A stretch of 45,544 bases of DNA from Actinomycetota bacterium (GTDB taxonomy: Bacteria > Actinomycetota > Actinomycetes > Nanopelagicales > Nanopelagicaceae): positions 1-45,544 of the forward strand of contig CANLEG010000004.1 of assembly GCA_947489605.1 (NCBI GenBank). Direction: 5' to 3'. Both the position numbers and the translations under genes were made by a program. This document shows, one piece after another, positions 28,962 to 37,679 of this stretch. The notes under the pieces were generated by a model, which made no database searches, had not been told where the DNA came from, and saw only the letters and a list, made by a program, of their open reading frames with translations. The first letter of the stretch is position 1; every line of letters begins with the position of its first letter.

Positions 28962-29768
28962 TTAAACAGTTCGGGAACCGATTAATTCTCCCGCTGCATT
29001 TACTAACAAAACTACATCTAGTAGTGCCACCAACATAAGAAGCTTGAAGAGAATAAATTTCGGGGCAAAGATACTTAGCGTTGCAGCGATGATTCCGATT
29101 ACAAGGATTGGCGTATTTGCACTTGCGCTATTTAGAACAATTGTGGCTGCGATAAGAAATGTTGCCGCGATAAGCCTTGATGGGATACGGCCTAAAGTTA
29201 TTGGAAGGCTTTGGATTCCACTTGCTTTATCTTCCCTAAAATCTTTCAAAACATTTGCGAAGTGCGCGGACATACCAAGTAGGCCGCCGGCCCAAAGTAA
29301 CCACAGTGGTGGTGTGCGATCGGTAGAGATAACGAGAGCTGCTGGCAGAAGTGCAAAGGCAAGTGCGTAAGGAATTGGCGAGAGCGCAGTTGGCTTTAAG
29401 TAGAAGTTATAAGCAACACCGATCCCGATACCCAGAATAGAAATTGATCCAGCCTTTAGCCCAAGTGGGCCAAGAAGATTTACGAATAATGCAATTGGCA
29501 TCATGATAAAAATTGCACGCTTTAATTCCGCTGGTTTAAGTGCGCCAGAAACCAATGGCTTGTTGTTTCGATTATGTTTTAAATCATCGCGGAAGTCGTA
29601 GAGATCATTGGTCCAACCGACTATTAATTGACCTAGGAAAATACCGAATGCGATTATAAACGCGGGGCCTTCCCACCAAAGTTGGGTAGCGAGCAAGAAA
29701 GTAACTGTTGTTACAAGAAGCGTTGGACCAAAGTGAGATGCAACTAAAAAGCCTTTAATCTTGACCAT
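28962..29768 (-). CDS. UbiA family prenyltransferase
   Basis: GWTNDLYDFRDDLKHNRNNKPLVSG and LKDFREDKASGIQSLPITLG Asp-rich motifs; start MVKIKGF preferred to the track start at 29909. Confidence 0.9.
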   Translation of the reverse strand: MVKIKGFLVASHFGPTLLVTTVTFLLATQLWWEGPAFIIAFGIFLGQLIVGWTNDLYDFRDDLKHNRNNKPLVSGALKPAELKRAIFIMMPIALFVNLLGPLGLKAGSISILGIGIGVAYNFYLKPTALSPIPYALAFALLPAALVISTDRTPPLWLLWAGGLLGMSAHFANVLKDFREDKASGIQSLPITLGRIPSRLIAATFLIAATIVLNSASANTPILVIGIIAATLSIFAPKFILFKLLMLVALLDVVLLVNAAGELIGSRTV

Positions 29769-29845
29769 AGCTAAGAATAATTGATTAACAGTTTTAAAGT
29801 ATCCACATTGACAGTTGAAAAAACTTTTCCAAATTTCTTGCCGGG

Positions 29846-30124
29846 CTAGTTTTCGCCTGCCCGTTTCTTTCTCGAAGCATGTGAGCACGCTCGCCAGCGT
29901 TCGTCTCACTTGTTTTCCCTGCTAACCGCAGGGGATTTCGAGAAAGGAGGATGTTATGGATTATGGAAAATGGATTGCATTCATTGTGATCATCGCCAAC
30001 TTGATACTAGCTATCTTGCACTGGCGATCGGCCTACTAGCGCGAACTGGTAGGCCCGTTACCAAAATCCCTCTGACAAAGGGTAGGTGGCTCGGGAAGAA
30101 ATTCCCGGTCCATCTGGCGAAAGA
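29846..30124 (+). ncRNA. putative structured RNA element copy 2 with embedded sORF
   Basis: Same helices as copy 1, with compensatory changes in the post-ORF hairpin. Confidence 0.7.
29956..30039 (+). CDS. 27-aa hydrophobic micropeptide (MDYGKWIAFIVIIANLILAILHWRSAY)
   Basis: GGAGG SD, same location in element copy 2. Confidence 0.6.
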   Translation: MDYGKWIAFIVIIANLILAILHWRSAY

Positions 30125-30187
30125 TTACCGCAAACAAAACTAATTAAGTAAGAAAACCTTGCAAAATCACTAACTACTTTAAGTTAC

Positions 30188-30868
30188 TTATTGAGGCTTT
30201 GGAGCTTCGATCACTTTCTGTAATTTTGGTTCCTCGGTAGGAATACGTTCTTCAAGACCCGCGATTTCTTTCATTACACGTTCAATTCCATCATTAACGT
30301 GGATTAATGCAAATGCTAAGAAACGATTGAACTCTTCGCCGACATCTTTATCAAATAATATTCCGGAAGACTTCTTGCGATTCGAAACGTGGAAAATAAA
30401 GTCTCCCCCATCAGGGCTTGCGCCAGCACCCAACCACTTATCGAATTTCCATTCTGCGGTGTTTGTGCTGCCATTGAAAACCAAACGGTCGGTTGTTAAA
30501 TAAACTTGACCAGTATCTTTATAGATTTGAATTTCTTCACCTGGGATAAAAGTTCCACGTTGTGCGCCAACGCGGTAACGAATTCCGGCAACAACTGGGA
30601 TGCTAAAACCTTGGCTTGATCCAACATATTGCCCAGCTGTTCTTCCTGCTTCGTGATACTGACCGATACCGGCCCAGATAACTATTTCACCGGCCTTAGT
30701 AACCATTTCATGGTTTTCAGAATCTTCGCCATCTTGCACACTGATGAATGCCTCTTTTAATTTGGCGAGAGTTGCAACATCTTCAGACCACTCTTTATGC
30801 AAACGCTCGACTTCGCTTTGGGCTTTCTTGCCCTGGCGATCACCAAACAAGTCGTTAAAGAATCCCAT
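30188..30868 (-). CDS. hypothetical protein
   Basis: 226-aa ORF, MGFFNDLFGDRQGKKAQ; overlaps neighbour by 1 nt. Confidence 0.65.
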   Translation of the reverse strand: MGFFNDLFGDRQGKKAQSEVERLHKEWSEDVATLAKLKEAFISVQDGEDSENHEMVTKAGEIVIWAGIGQYHEAGRTAGQYVGSSQGFSIPVVAGIRYRVGAQRGTFIPGEEIQIYKDTGQVYLTTDRLVFNGSTNTAEWKFDKWLGAGASPDGGDFIFHVSNRKKSSGILFDKDVGEEFNRFLAFALIHVNDGIERVMKEIAGLEERIPTEEPKLQKVIEAPKPQ

Positions 30869-31308
30869 TAGATTGGTAGTCCAAGTTGTTTGCGAAAGTT
30901 AAGAGAGTCCCAGGCATCGAAGCCAGAAACAACTTGGCCATTTTCAATTTTATCAATGCTTACGCCATCAACCGATACCTTCTTATTAGATGGTGGCATA
31001 CCTTCTAATTCGCCAGTCTGGGTTCCGGTCAAATGCCATTTAGTTACAACTTGATTGCCTTCGACAATTACATCATCGATACGAAAATGAATGTCGGGAA
31101 ATGCGTTCTGCCATTCGCGCCACTTAGCTCTAAAACTTTCGCGGCCCGTACCGAATTGCGGATCGTTTCCAAATGTATCTGCTGAAATAAATCTATCAAT
31201 AGCGCTTTCATCGCCCTGGTTCCAGATTTGTTCGAAGAATTCCTTGGCTATTTGGCGAATGGTCTCGTTGGATTGGTTGGCATCGCCCTTGGGTGAGTTT
31301 TGATTCAT
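30868..31308 (-). CDS. SnoaL-like polyketide cyclase/ester cyclase family protein
   Basis: FFEQIWNQGDESAIDRFIS…FRAKWREWQNAFPDIHFRIDDVIVEGNQVVTKWHLTGTQTGE. Confidence 0.85.
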   Translation of the reverse strand: MNQNSPKGDANQSNETIRQIAKEFFEQIWNQGDESAIDRFISADTFGNDPQFGTGRESFRAKWREWQNAFPDIHFRIDDVIVEGNQVVTKWHLTGTQTGELEGMPPSNKKVSVDGVSIDKIENGQVVSGFDAWDSLNFRKQLGLPI

Positions 31309-31335
31309 ATGGCAATTATGGCGCTAGCGCCCTGA

Positions 31336-31368
31336 TTCCAAAAGATTTCCAAAAGATATCCAAAAGAT
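31336..31368. repeat. three tandem 11-bp units ttccaaaagat/atccaaaagat
   Basis: Read directly; upstream of the minus-strand gene at 31308. Confidence 0.8.
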
Positions 31369-31373
31369 ATCGC

Positions 31374-31844
31374 TTATTTGAGTGAAAAAATTGCGTCAAC
31401 CTCAACCGGGCTGTTCAAAGGAAGGGATTTAACTCCGATTGCAGTTCTGGTGTGGCTTCCACTGTCAGGACCGAATACATCAAGAATCACTTGACTTGCC
31501 CCGTGTGCGACTAAATGTTGATCTGAAAATCCATCAGCACTTGCGACATAAATTCCTAGGCGAGCAACGTAATTGATTTTGTCGAGAGAACCAAGTGCGT
31601 TCTTTACGGACTCTAAGACATTTATTGCACATTGCCATGCGCATTGTTGTGAAAGTTCTAAATCTACTTCGCTGCCAACAAGGCCAGTTGCAATCATAGT
31701 TTCACCAATACGTGCTACTTGGCCTGATGCATAAAAAGTTTTATCCAAATTACGAATAGGCGCTAGCGAAATATTAAATGTTGATGGTGCTTTTTTGCTT
31801 AGGTTTAGTAAATTCTGATCGAAACTCATTGAATTACCCTTCAA
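31374..31844 (-). CDS. RidA/YjgF-like family protein
   Basis: FYASGQVARIGETMIATGLVG…ALGSLDKINYVARLGIYVAS…SHTRTAIGVKSLPLNSPVEVDAIFSL. Confidence 0.8.
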   Translation of the reverse strand: MKGNSMSFDQNLLNLSKKAPSTFNISLAPIRNLDKTFYASGQVARIGETMIATGLVGSEVDLELSQQCAWQCAINVLESVKNALGSLDKINYVARLGIYVASADGFSDQHLVAHGASQVILDVFGPDSGSHTRTAIGVKSLPLNSPVEVDAIFSLK

Positions 31845-32095
31845 AATAGTTTGTTAGTCGAATGTGATTAAGCCGCGACCTGCGCCGCCTTTTGCAAGAA
31901 CTTCAAAAGGTTATTAGTAACCGCTAATATCTTTGGAAAGCGTATACAGGTAACTGGCGCCTAATCAAGAACTATCTTGAATTATCTCCGGGAATTCTTG
32001 AATGTTTCACTATGTGAAAATGATGCCATATTCAGCAAGGCCAGAATGGCATATGATTTGAAGGTGGAGGTAGGAAGAGCGGAAAGGAGAACTAG

Positions 32096-32899
32096 ATGTC
32101 ACTCGACGAGCGTAATGAGTTGAGCAATACCGTCATGGTGATTACAGGTGCGGGCCGTGGAATCGGTAAGGAAATCGCTAAATTGGCGAGCAGCGTTGGT
32201 GCTCAAGTCGCTCTGTTGGATATAAACGTTGAGAATTTAACTAAGACAGTTGATGAGATTAATGCTTTAAATGGCCGCGCAAAGGGTTACACCATTGACC
32301 TATCTTCGGAAGCCGAGATAAATTCGGTTATAGATTCAATCGAAGCTGAATACGGAAGAATTGACTGTCTTGTGAATAATGCAATGTCTGTCGGTGCGGA
32401 AGATTTCTTGAAATCCTCACTTGAAGATTGGGAATTCCAAATCAAAGTAACTCTGACAGCTGCATTTCTAAATATAAAGAGGGTGCTTCCAGGAATGATT
32501 GCAAGAGGCGCCGGTAACATCATCAATATAGGTTCAGTAAATGCAAAGACGATGGTAGGCAGTGATGCATATTCTGTGGCAAAAGCTGGCCTTCATGCAT
32601 TGACTCGCGCAGTTGCTGTGCGATACGGATCAAGTGGTATTCGATGTAACAGTGTTATGCCTGGAAGTATCGCAACAGATGTTTGGTTACAACGTGCTGA
32701 GCGGAATCCAAAAGTTTTCCAGGATTTAAAACCTTGGTATCCACGTGGTCGTATTGGCACCCCAACTGATATTGCTGAGGCTGTTGTATTTCTAGCTTCT
32801 TCACGTTCTGATTGGATGACGGGAACTGAAATGATTGTTGATGGTGGACTTACTGCCGGGCTGGCTCCTATGCTCAAAATAATTGAAGCTTCGGAGTAG
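32096..32899 (+). CDS. SDR family oxidoreductase
   Basis: TGAGRGIGKEIA; NNAMS; YSVAK. Confidence 0.9.
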   Translation: MSLDERNELSNTVMVITGAGRGIGKEIAKLASSVGAQVALLDINVENLTKTVDEINALNGRAKGYTIDLSSEAEINSVIDSIEAEYGRIDCLVNNAMSVGAEDFLKSSLEDWEFQIKVTLTAAFLNIKRVLPGMIARGAGNIINIGSVNAKTMVGSDAYSVAKAGLHALTRAVAVRYGSSGIRCNSVMPGSIATDVWLQRAERNPKVFQDLKPWYPRGRIGTPTDIAEAVVFLASSRSDWMTGTEMIVDGGLTAGLAPMLKIIEASE

Positions 32900-32904
32900 C
32901 GAAA

Positions 32905-34530
32905 ATGAATGACTCAACCTTTACGATTCGCGGTGCCGTCGCAATGGATGGAACCGGATCTAAATCAACTCGCTCTGATCTAATTGTAAAAGATGGAGTG
33001 ATAGCTAAATTTGGCTCAATACTAAAAGGTGAAGAAGAAGGAAAGATTGTTGATGGTTCAGGGCTCACTGTTTCTCCTGGATTCATCGATCTTCATTCGC
33101 ACTCAGATTTAGCTGTTATTACCGATAAAGAACATCTTTCAAAGGTTACACAAGGCGTAACTACGGAAGTAGTAGGTCAAGATGGCCTGAGTTATGTTCC
33201 ATCAAGCGAAGAGACTCTTAGTATTCTTCGTGAACAACTTTATGGTTGGAATGGTGAACCGGCAGGTCTGTCTTGGAATTTTCGTTCAGTTGCGGATTAT
33301 TTATCGATAGTTGATAAAGGTGCTCCGGTTAATGTTGCCTATTTAATTCCACATGGAAGCGTTCGAATGCTTGTTAGAGGAAATGTTGCAGGGCTAGCGA
33401 GCAAAGCGGAACTTAGCAAAATGTCAGAAATTGTTGAGCAAGGAATGCAGCAAGGCGCAGTTGGGTTATCTGCTGGATTAACTTATACGCCTGCCATGTA
33501 TGCCGATGATGCTGAAATAATTGAATTGTGTCGAGTAGTTGCGAAGTATTCTGGATTCTACGCACCTCATCATCGAAATTATGGTGCGCAATTTCTTACC
33601 GCAGTGGATGACTGCATAGAAATAGCAAGAGCATCTAAAGCAGCACTTCACTTGACGCATTGTCATATGAGTGCTCCAGTAAATCATGACAGAACAGATC
33701 TTTTGTTTGATCGCCTTTCTAGCGCTGAATCAGAAGGTATTGATGTCACTTTAGACAGTTATCCATATCTAGCTGGTTCTACTTATCTTCATGCAATGCT
33801 TCCATCTTGGATTCAAGATGGGGGTAATGACGCAATGAGATCTCGTTTAGCACAACCCGAAATGCGAGCGAGAGCAATTCACGAATTAACAGTTTCTGGT
33901 AGCGATGGAAATCAAGGCGGGACCATGAACTGGGAAATTATAAAAATTGCTGGTGTCCAAAGAGCTGAAAGTTTGAAACTAGTTGGCCTATCGATAGTGG
34001 AAGCAGCGAAAATATCTGGGAAGGATCCAGTAAATTTCTATCTAGATTTTCTTGTTGGCGAAGATTTTCGGGCCTCTTGCGTAATATTTGCGGGTCATGA
34101 GGGAAATATGCGATCGATTATGGCTCACCCCCGTCATATGGCAGGAAGCGACGGAATATTGATGGGCAATAGACCACATCCACGTGCGTATGGAACTTTT
34201 GCGCGCTATCTGGGGCACTATGCCCGGGAAGAAAAAGTCTTTTCTATGGAAGAGGCGGTTGCGCATATGACCGGCAGATCTGCCGCACGCCTTTCGTTAA
34301 AAGATAGAGGTTTACTTAAAGCAGGCTTTAAAGCCGATTTAGTGCTCTTTGATGCAGAGAGCGTTTTAGACCTTTCAACATACGAGTCCCCTCGAATTGC
34401 GGCACGAGGATTTGAATCAGTTTGGATTGATGGCGTAAAAACTTTGAGCAATGGTGAAAGAACTTCTCACCTTCCAGGAAAAGCTATTCGTTCTAATGCA
34501 TCTAACAAATCTAATACAAAAGCGAAATAA
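32905..34530 (+). CDS. N-acyl-D-amino-acid deacylase family amidohydrolase
   Basis: VSPGFIDLHSHSDLAV; GVTTEVVGQDG; GAVGLSAGLTYTPAMYA; FKADLVLFDAE. Confidence 0.9.
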   Translation: MNDSTFTIRGAVAMDGTGSKSTRSDLIVKDGVIAKFGSILKGEEEGKIVDGSGLTVSPGFIDLHSHSDLAVITDKEHLSKVTQGVTTEVVGQDGLSYVPSSEETLSILREQLYGWNGEPAGLSWNFRSVADYLSIVDKGAPVNVAYLIPHGSVRMLVRGNVAGLASKAELSKMSEIVEQGMQQGAVGLSAGLTYTPAMYADDAEIIELCRVVAKYSGFYAPHHRNYGAQFLTAVDDCIEIARASKAALHLTHCHMSAPVNHDRTDLLFDRLSSAESEGIDVTLDSYPYLAGSTYLHAMLPSWIQDGGNDAMRSRLAQPEMRARAIHELTVSGSDGNQGGTMNWEIIKIAGVQRAESLKLVGLSIVEAAKISGKDPVNFYLDFLVGEDFRASCVIFAGHEGNMRSIMAHPRHMAGSDGILMGNRPHPRAYGTFARYLGHYAREEKVFSMEEAVAHMTGRSAARLSLKDRGLLKAGFKADLVLFDAESVLDLSTYESPRIAARGFESVWIDGVKTLSNGERTSHLPGKAIRSNASNKSNTKAK

Positions 34531-34533
34531 CCG

Positions 34534-36162
34534 ATGACTGTGGAATCTTTGGATTTCTCAATTACTGGCTTAATTTATGACGGATTAGGCAATCCCCCTA
34601 AAGCAGGAACTATCGGAATTCGCGACGGCTTAATTGTTTCAATTTTTCCAATTTTATCAAGTGGAGATACGCCAGTTATTGCTGACCGGCATATCGATGC
34701 AGATGGTCTAGTCATCTCGCCCGGATTCATTGATGTGCATACTCATTCTGACGTGAGTCTTTTTATTGACGGTCGAGGTCAGAGTAAAGTTTTTCAAGGT
34801 GTTACCACCGAAGTGACGGGTAATTGTTCGTTTTCGGCTTTTCCAATAGTCGAAAGCAAAAAGCAGCAACAATCTGATTTTTTAGTCGGTATCGGAGATG
34901 ATCAAATCGATCTTGAATGGTCTGATTTAGAAGGATATAGAGCAGCGGTTCACAAAAGAGGTGTTGCAATTAATATTGCACCACTTGTTGGTCATGGCAC
35001 TTTACGAATTGCAAGTATGGGGCTCGAGGAAAGTGCACCAACATCTAATGATTTAGAGCGGATGAGCAAGCTTCTTAAAGAAGCTTTTAAACAAGGGGCA
35101 TTTGGAATGTCTACAGGCTTAACTTATGTGCCCTCACGCTACGCACCATTTGAAGAATTGATTTACCTATGTCGAGTCATTAAAGAAGCTGGAAGAACTT
35201 ACACATCTCATGCTCGTGACTACGATATTTTTGGTCAGGACTTTTTTCTAGGTCCGCTTAAGGAAGCTTTTGCACTCGCTCGCGAAACCGGAGTTCGTGT
35301 TCAATTTTCCCACGCAGCTATAAACAACCCATCCTTATGGGGTAGAGCACAAGATTGGGTAGATCTTTTTGATTCACCTGAGGCAAAAAATTTAGATGTT
35401 GCATTTGATGTTTATCCATACAACGCATCGAGTTCAGCTCTTACTCAGTATCTTCCAGAATGGGTTCAATCTGGTGGGGTTGAGGCAATGAAAGAGCGGC
35501 TTTCAGATCCTGCTACTTTTAATCGGGCAGCAGAAGAATTATCACTAGGTTGGTCTGCGCATAAGATTATTTGGATGTGGGATCGGGTAGTAATCGCTCG
35601 CGGTAATGGACTTCTGGGTGTGGAAAATGGCGATTCAATTGAAGTTGCTGCAAAGAAGTTAGACATTGCTCCGGAAAATCTAGTTCTGGAATTATCTCGC
35701 TTGGGTGGCAACTCGGTCATGGTGGTTCTCTTCTACAGAACTGATGAGGATATGCGAACTTTTGCCCGATCTAAACATTCGATGATCTGTTCTGATGGAT
35801 CTGCAATTCCCTTTGATCAAAAAGGGAAGTTGCCACATCCAAGATCTTTTGGAGCAAGCGCGCGCGCTTTAGGCTATCTGTCGAGAGAGTTAGGCGACAT
35901 GTCATTTGAAGAAGTCATCTTCAAGATGTCAGGAAAAGTAGCAGCTCGCTTTGGTATTCACGATAGAGGCTCGATTGAAGTTGGGAAAGCAGCCGATATT
36001 GTAATTTTCGATCCACTAACCATTAAGGACCAGGCTTCATTTCTCAACCCTTCACAACCACCAATTGGAATTGAGTATGTATTTGTGAATGGCGAAATCG
36101 TTGTTGAGAGAGATTTACAGACAAGCGCACTGCCAGGTAAAGTCTTAAACGCTAATCTTTAG
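34534..36162 (+). CDS. N-acyl-D-amino-acid deacylase family amidohydrolase
   Basis: ISPGFIDVHTHSDVSL; GVTTEVTGNCSFSAFP; GAFGMSTGLTYVPSRYA; GKAADIVIFDP. Confidence 0.9.
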   Translation: MTVESLDFSITGLIYDGLGNPPKAGTIGIRDGLIVSIFPILSSGDTPVIADRHIDADGLVISPGFIDVHTHSDVSLFIDGRGQSKVFQGVTTEVTGNCSFSAFPIVESKKQQQSDFLVGIGDDQIDLEWSDLEGYRAAVHKRGVAINIAPLVGHGTLRIASMGLEESAPTSNDLERMSKLLKEAFKQGAFGMSTGLTYVPSRYAPFEELIYLCRVIKEAGRTYTSHARDYDIFGQDFFLGPLKEAFALARETGVRVQFSHAAINNPSLWGRAQDWVDLFDSPEAKNLDVAFDVYPYNASSSALTQYLPEWVQSGGVEAMKERLSDPATFNRAAEELSLGWSAHKIIWMWDRVVIARGNGLLGVENGDSIEVAAKKLDIAPENLVLELSRLGGNSVMVVLFYRTDEDMRTFARSKHSMICSDGSAIPFDQKGKLPHPRSFGASARALGYLSRELGDMSFEEVIFKMSGKVAARFGIHDRGSIEVGKAADIVIFDPLTIKDQASFLNPSQPPIGIEYVFVNGEIVVERDLQTSALPGKVLNANL

Positions 36163-37645
36163 CGTCCCAACTTGTATCTTCTTCAAATGGATACATTGGA
36201 AAACGTCGATGAGCATATTTAAAGTTCGATAAATCTGCTGTAGAAGCTCCGGCTGTATCTAGCCAATACATTTTCTTGGCAATTGCTTCATAAGCAGGTC
36301 GCGGTGAATGTACGCCCTTAACAACAATAATCTTGTGATCAAGAGGCTCTAAACCTGCATTTCGGAACTGGAGCAGTGAACTAGACATTGCTGGCAACGA
36401 AGTTAAGAGAATGTTGTATCCATCATCGGTTTTGATTGCGGCACTTGGGCCATCGTTGTAATAGAGAAAACCGCCGTGTGAAGGTTTGGTTTCGGCATAA
36501 GTTCCATTAGTGATTGCAGTGACAATCCCTTTAATAGGGAATGGCGTGCCGTGCATGTCATCGAACTTACCGCCAACTTCGGCTTCAACCCTGGCACCAA
36601 TTCCTAAACTTGCACAAAGTTTTACGATAGCGGGATCGCAGAGTGCCTGAAGAACCCCTGATACTCCAAGTCGACGGGCAGCATGCAAGACAAAAGTTGA
36701 ATCCCCTGGTGTTCCAGCGCCGACGTTGTCACCAACGTCAAAAAGAACAATCGGTTTTTCAGATTGATTATTTGCCTCGGCCAGCGCCTTTTCGGTGGAT
36801 GTAGCTACACCATTTAAATCAGCTCGCATATTCCAAGCGTGCAATCCAATTTTATTTGCAACTGATTCCGCTAGGGCTGCATCATTATTTGTTATCGCTA
36901 GAAAAGTCATTCCCATCTGAGGAACATCCGAATATGGATATCCCTCGACAACACTTACTGATAGAACTTTTGAATTTTTCATCTCTAATTCTGCGAATTT
37001 TAAAAGGTCTGACATTGGTTTATCACTAGTGCCTTGTTTCAAAATATTCACAACTAAAGGCGGGGTCGACAAATACATCGTTGGCTTAATCTCACCTTTA
37101 AAGTACTTAACTGCTAAATCGGCCGATTCAAAGGCTCGCTCAAAGGTATCCAAATGTGGGTTGGTCTGGTAGACCTTCACGATATCTGAGTTCGCAACTA
37201 ATTTTCTAGAAATATTGCCGTGCATATCAAGATTGGTAACAATGATTACATCCGGCCCCACAATTGCTCTAACTCGCTCTGCTACCTCGCCATCTGGATC
37301 TTTGTATTTGTCAGAAACAGCAGCCCCATGTTGCGCTAAAAAGACAATATCCCAAGGTCCCTGCTCTTCAATCAATTTCAAAATTTCATTTACTAAATAA
37401 TCTGTTGCTTCAACTGTCATATGACCCATTGGCATCAGTCGTGAAAAAACGAGTGGCACTAAATCAACGTCGGTTTCAGTTCCTAAGCGAGAAAGAATTC
37501 CGGCAATAGTGGCTTTGGATTCTTTGTATTCCTTTACTATCTCGTCTCCGTGCAGAATGCCCGCTTCTTGCCACTTAGCTAAAGATGCTTTAACTTTGGC
37601 GAACGAATTAGTTTCATGCTGAAAACCTGCTATTGCTACTCTCAT
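36152..37645 (-). CDS. M81 family metallopeptidase (MlrC-like); start MRVAIAGF
   Basis: MRVAIAGFQHETNSFAK; FLAQHGAAVSDKYKDPDGE; TNLDMHGNIS; NVGAGTPGDSTF. Confidence 0.92.
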   Translation of the reverse strand: MRVAIAGFQHETNSFAKVKASLAKWQEAGILHGDEIVKEYKESKATIAGILSRLGTETDVDLVPLVFSRLMPMGHMTVEATDYLVNEILKLIEEQGPWDIVFLAQHGAAVSDKYKDPDGEVAERVRAIVGPDVIIVTNLDMHGNISRKLVANSDIVKVYQTNPHLDTFERAFESADLAVKYFKGEIKPTMYLSTPPLVVNILKQGTSDKPMSDLLKFAELEMKNSKVLSVSVVEGYPYSDVPQMGMTFLAITNNDAALAESVANKIGLHAWNMRADLNGVATSTEKALAEANNQSEKPIVLFDVGDNVGAGTPGDSTFVLHAARRLGVSGVLQALCDPAIVKLCASLGIGARVEAEVGGKFDDMHGTPFPIKGIVTAITNGTYAETKPSHGGFLYYNDGPSAAIKTDDGYNILLTSLPAMSSSLLQFRNAGLEPLDHKIIVVKGVHSPRPAYEAIAKKMYWLDTAGASTADLSNFKYAHRRFPMYPFEEDTSWDAKD

Positions 37646-37679
37646 ATCCGACAGCCCTCTCGTGGATTTGATTGTGGAA

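Noticed and set aside
28624-30124. Known riboswitch (e.g. c-di-AMP, c-di-GMP, cobalamin, ZTP, glutamine) or tmRNA/RNase P for the twin RNA elements
   Set aside because: I could not match the conserved core motifs of these classes; the two-copy, embedded-ORF layout also disagrees. An Rfam search is still required.
28624-30124. Retron or group II intron explanation for the structured repeats
   Set aside because: No reverse transcriptase or maturase ORF nearby, and no intron-domain-V-like element was seen.
29910-30143. 77-aa plus-strand ORF MFSLLTAGDFEKGG…
   Set aside because: It overlaps the structured RNA element in a different frame from the SD-preceded 27-codon ORF and has no counterpart in copy 1.
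31336-31368. CRISPR array
   Set aside because: Units are contiguous 11-mers without spacers; no cas genes anywhere in the window.
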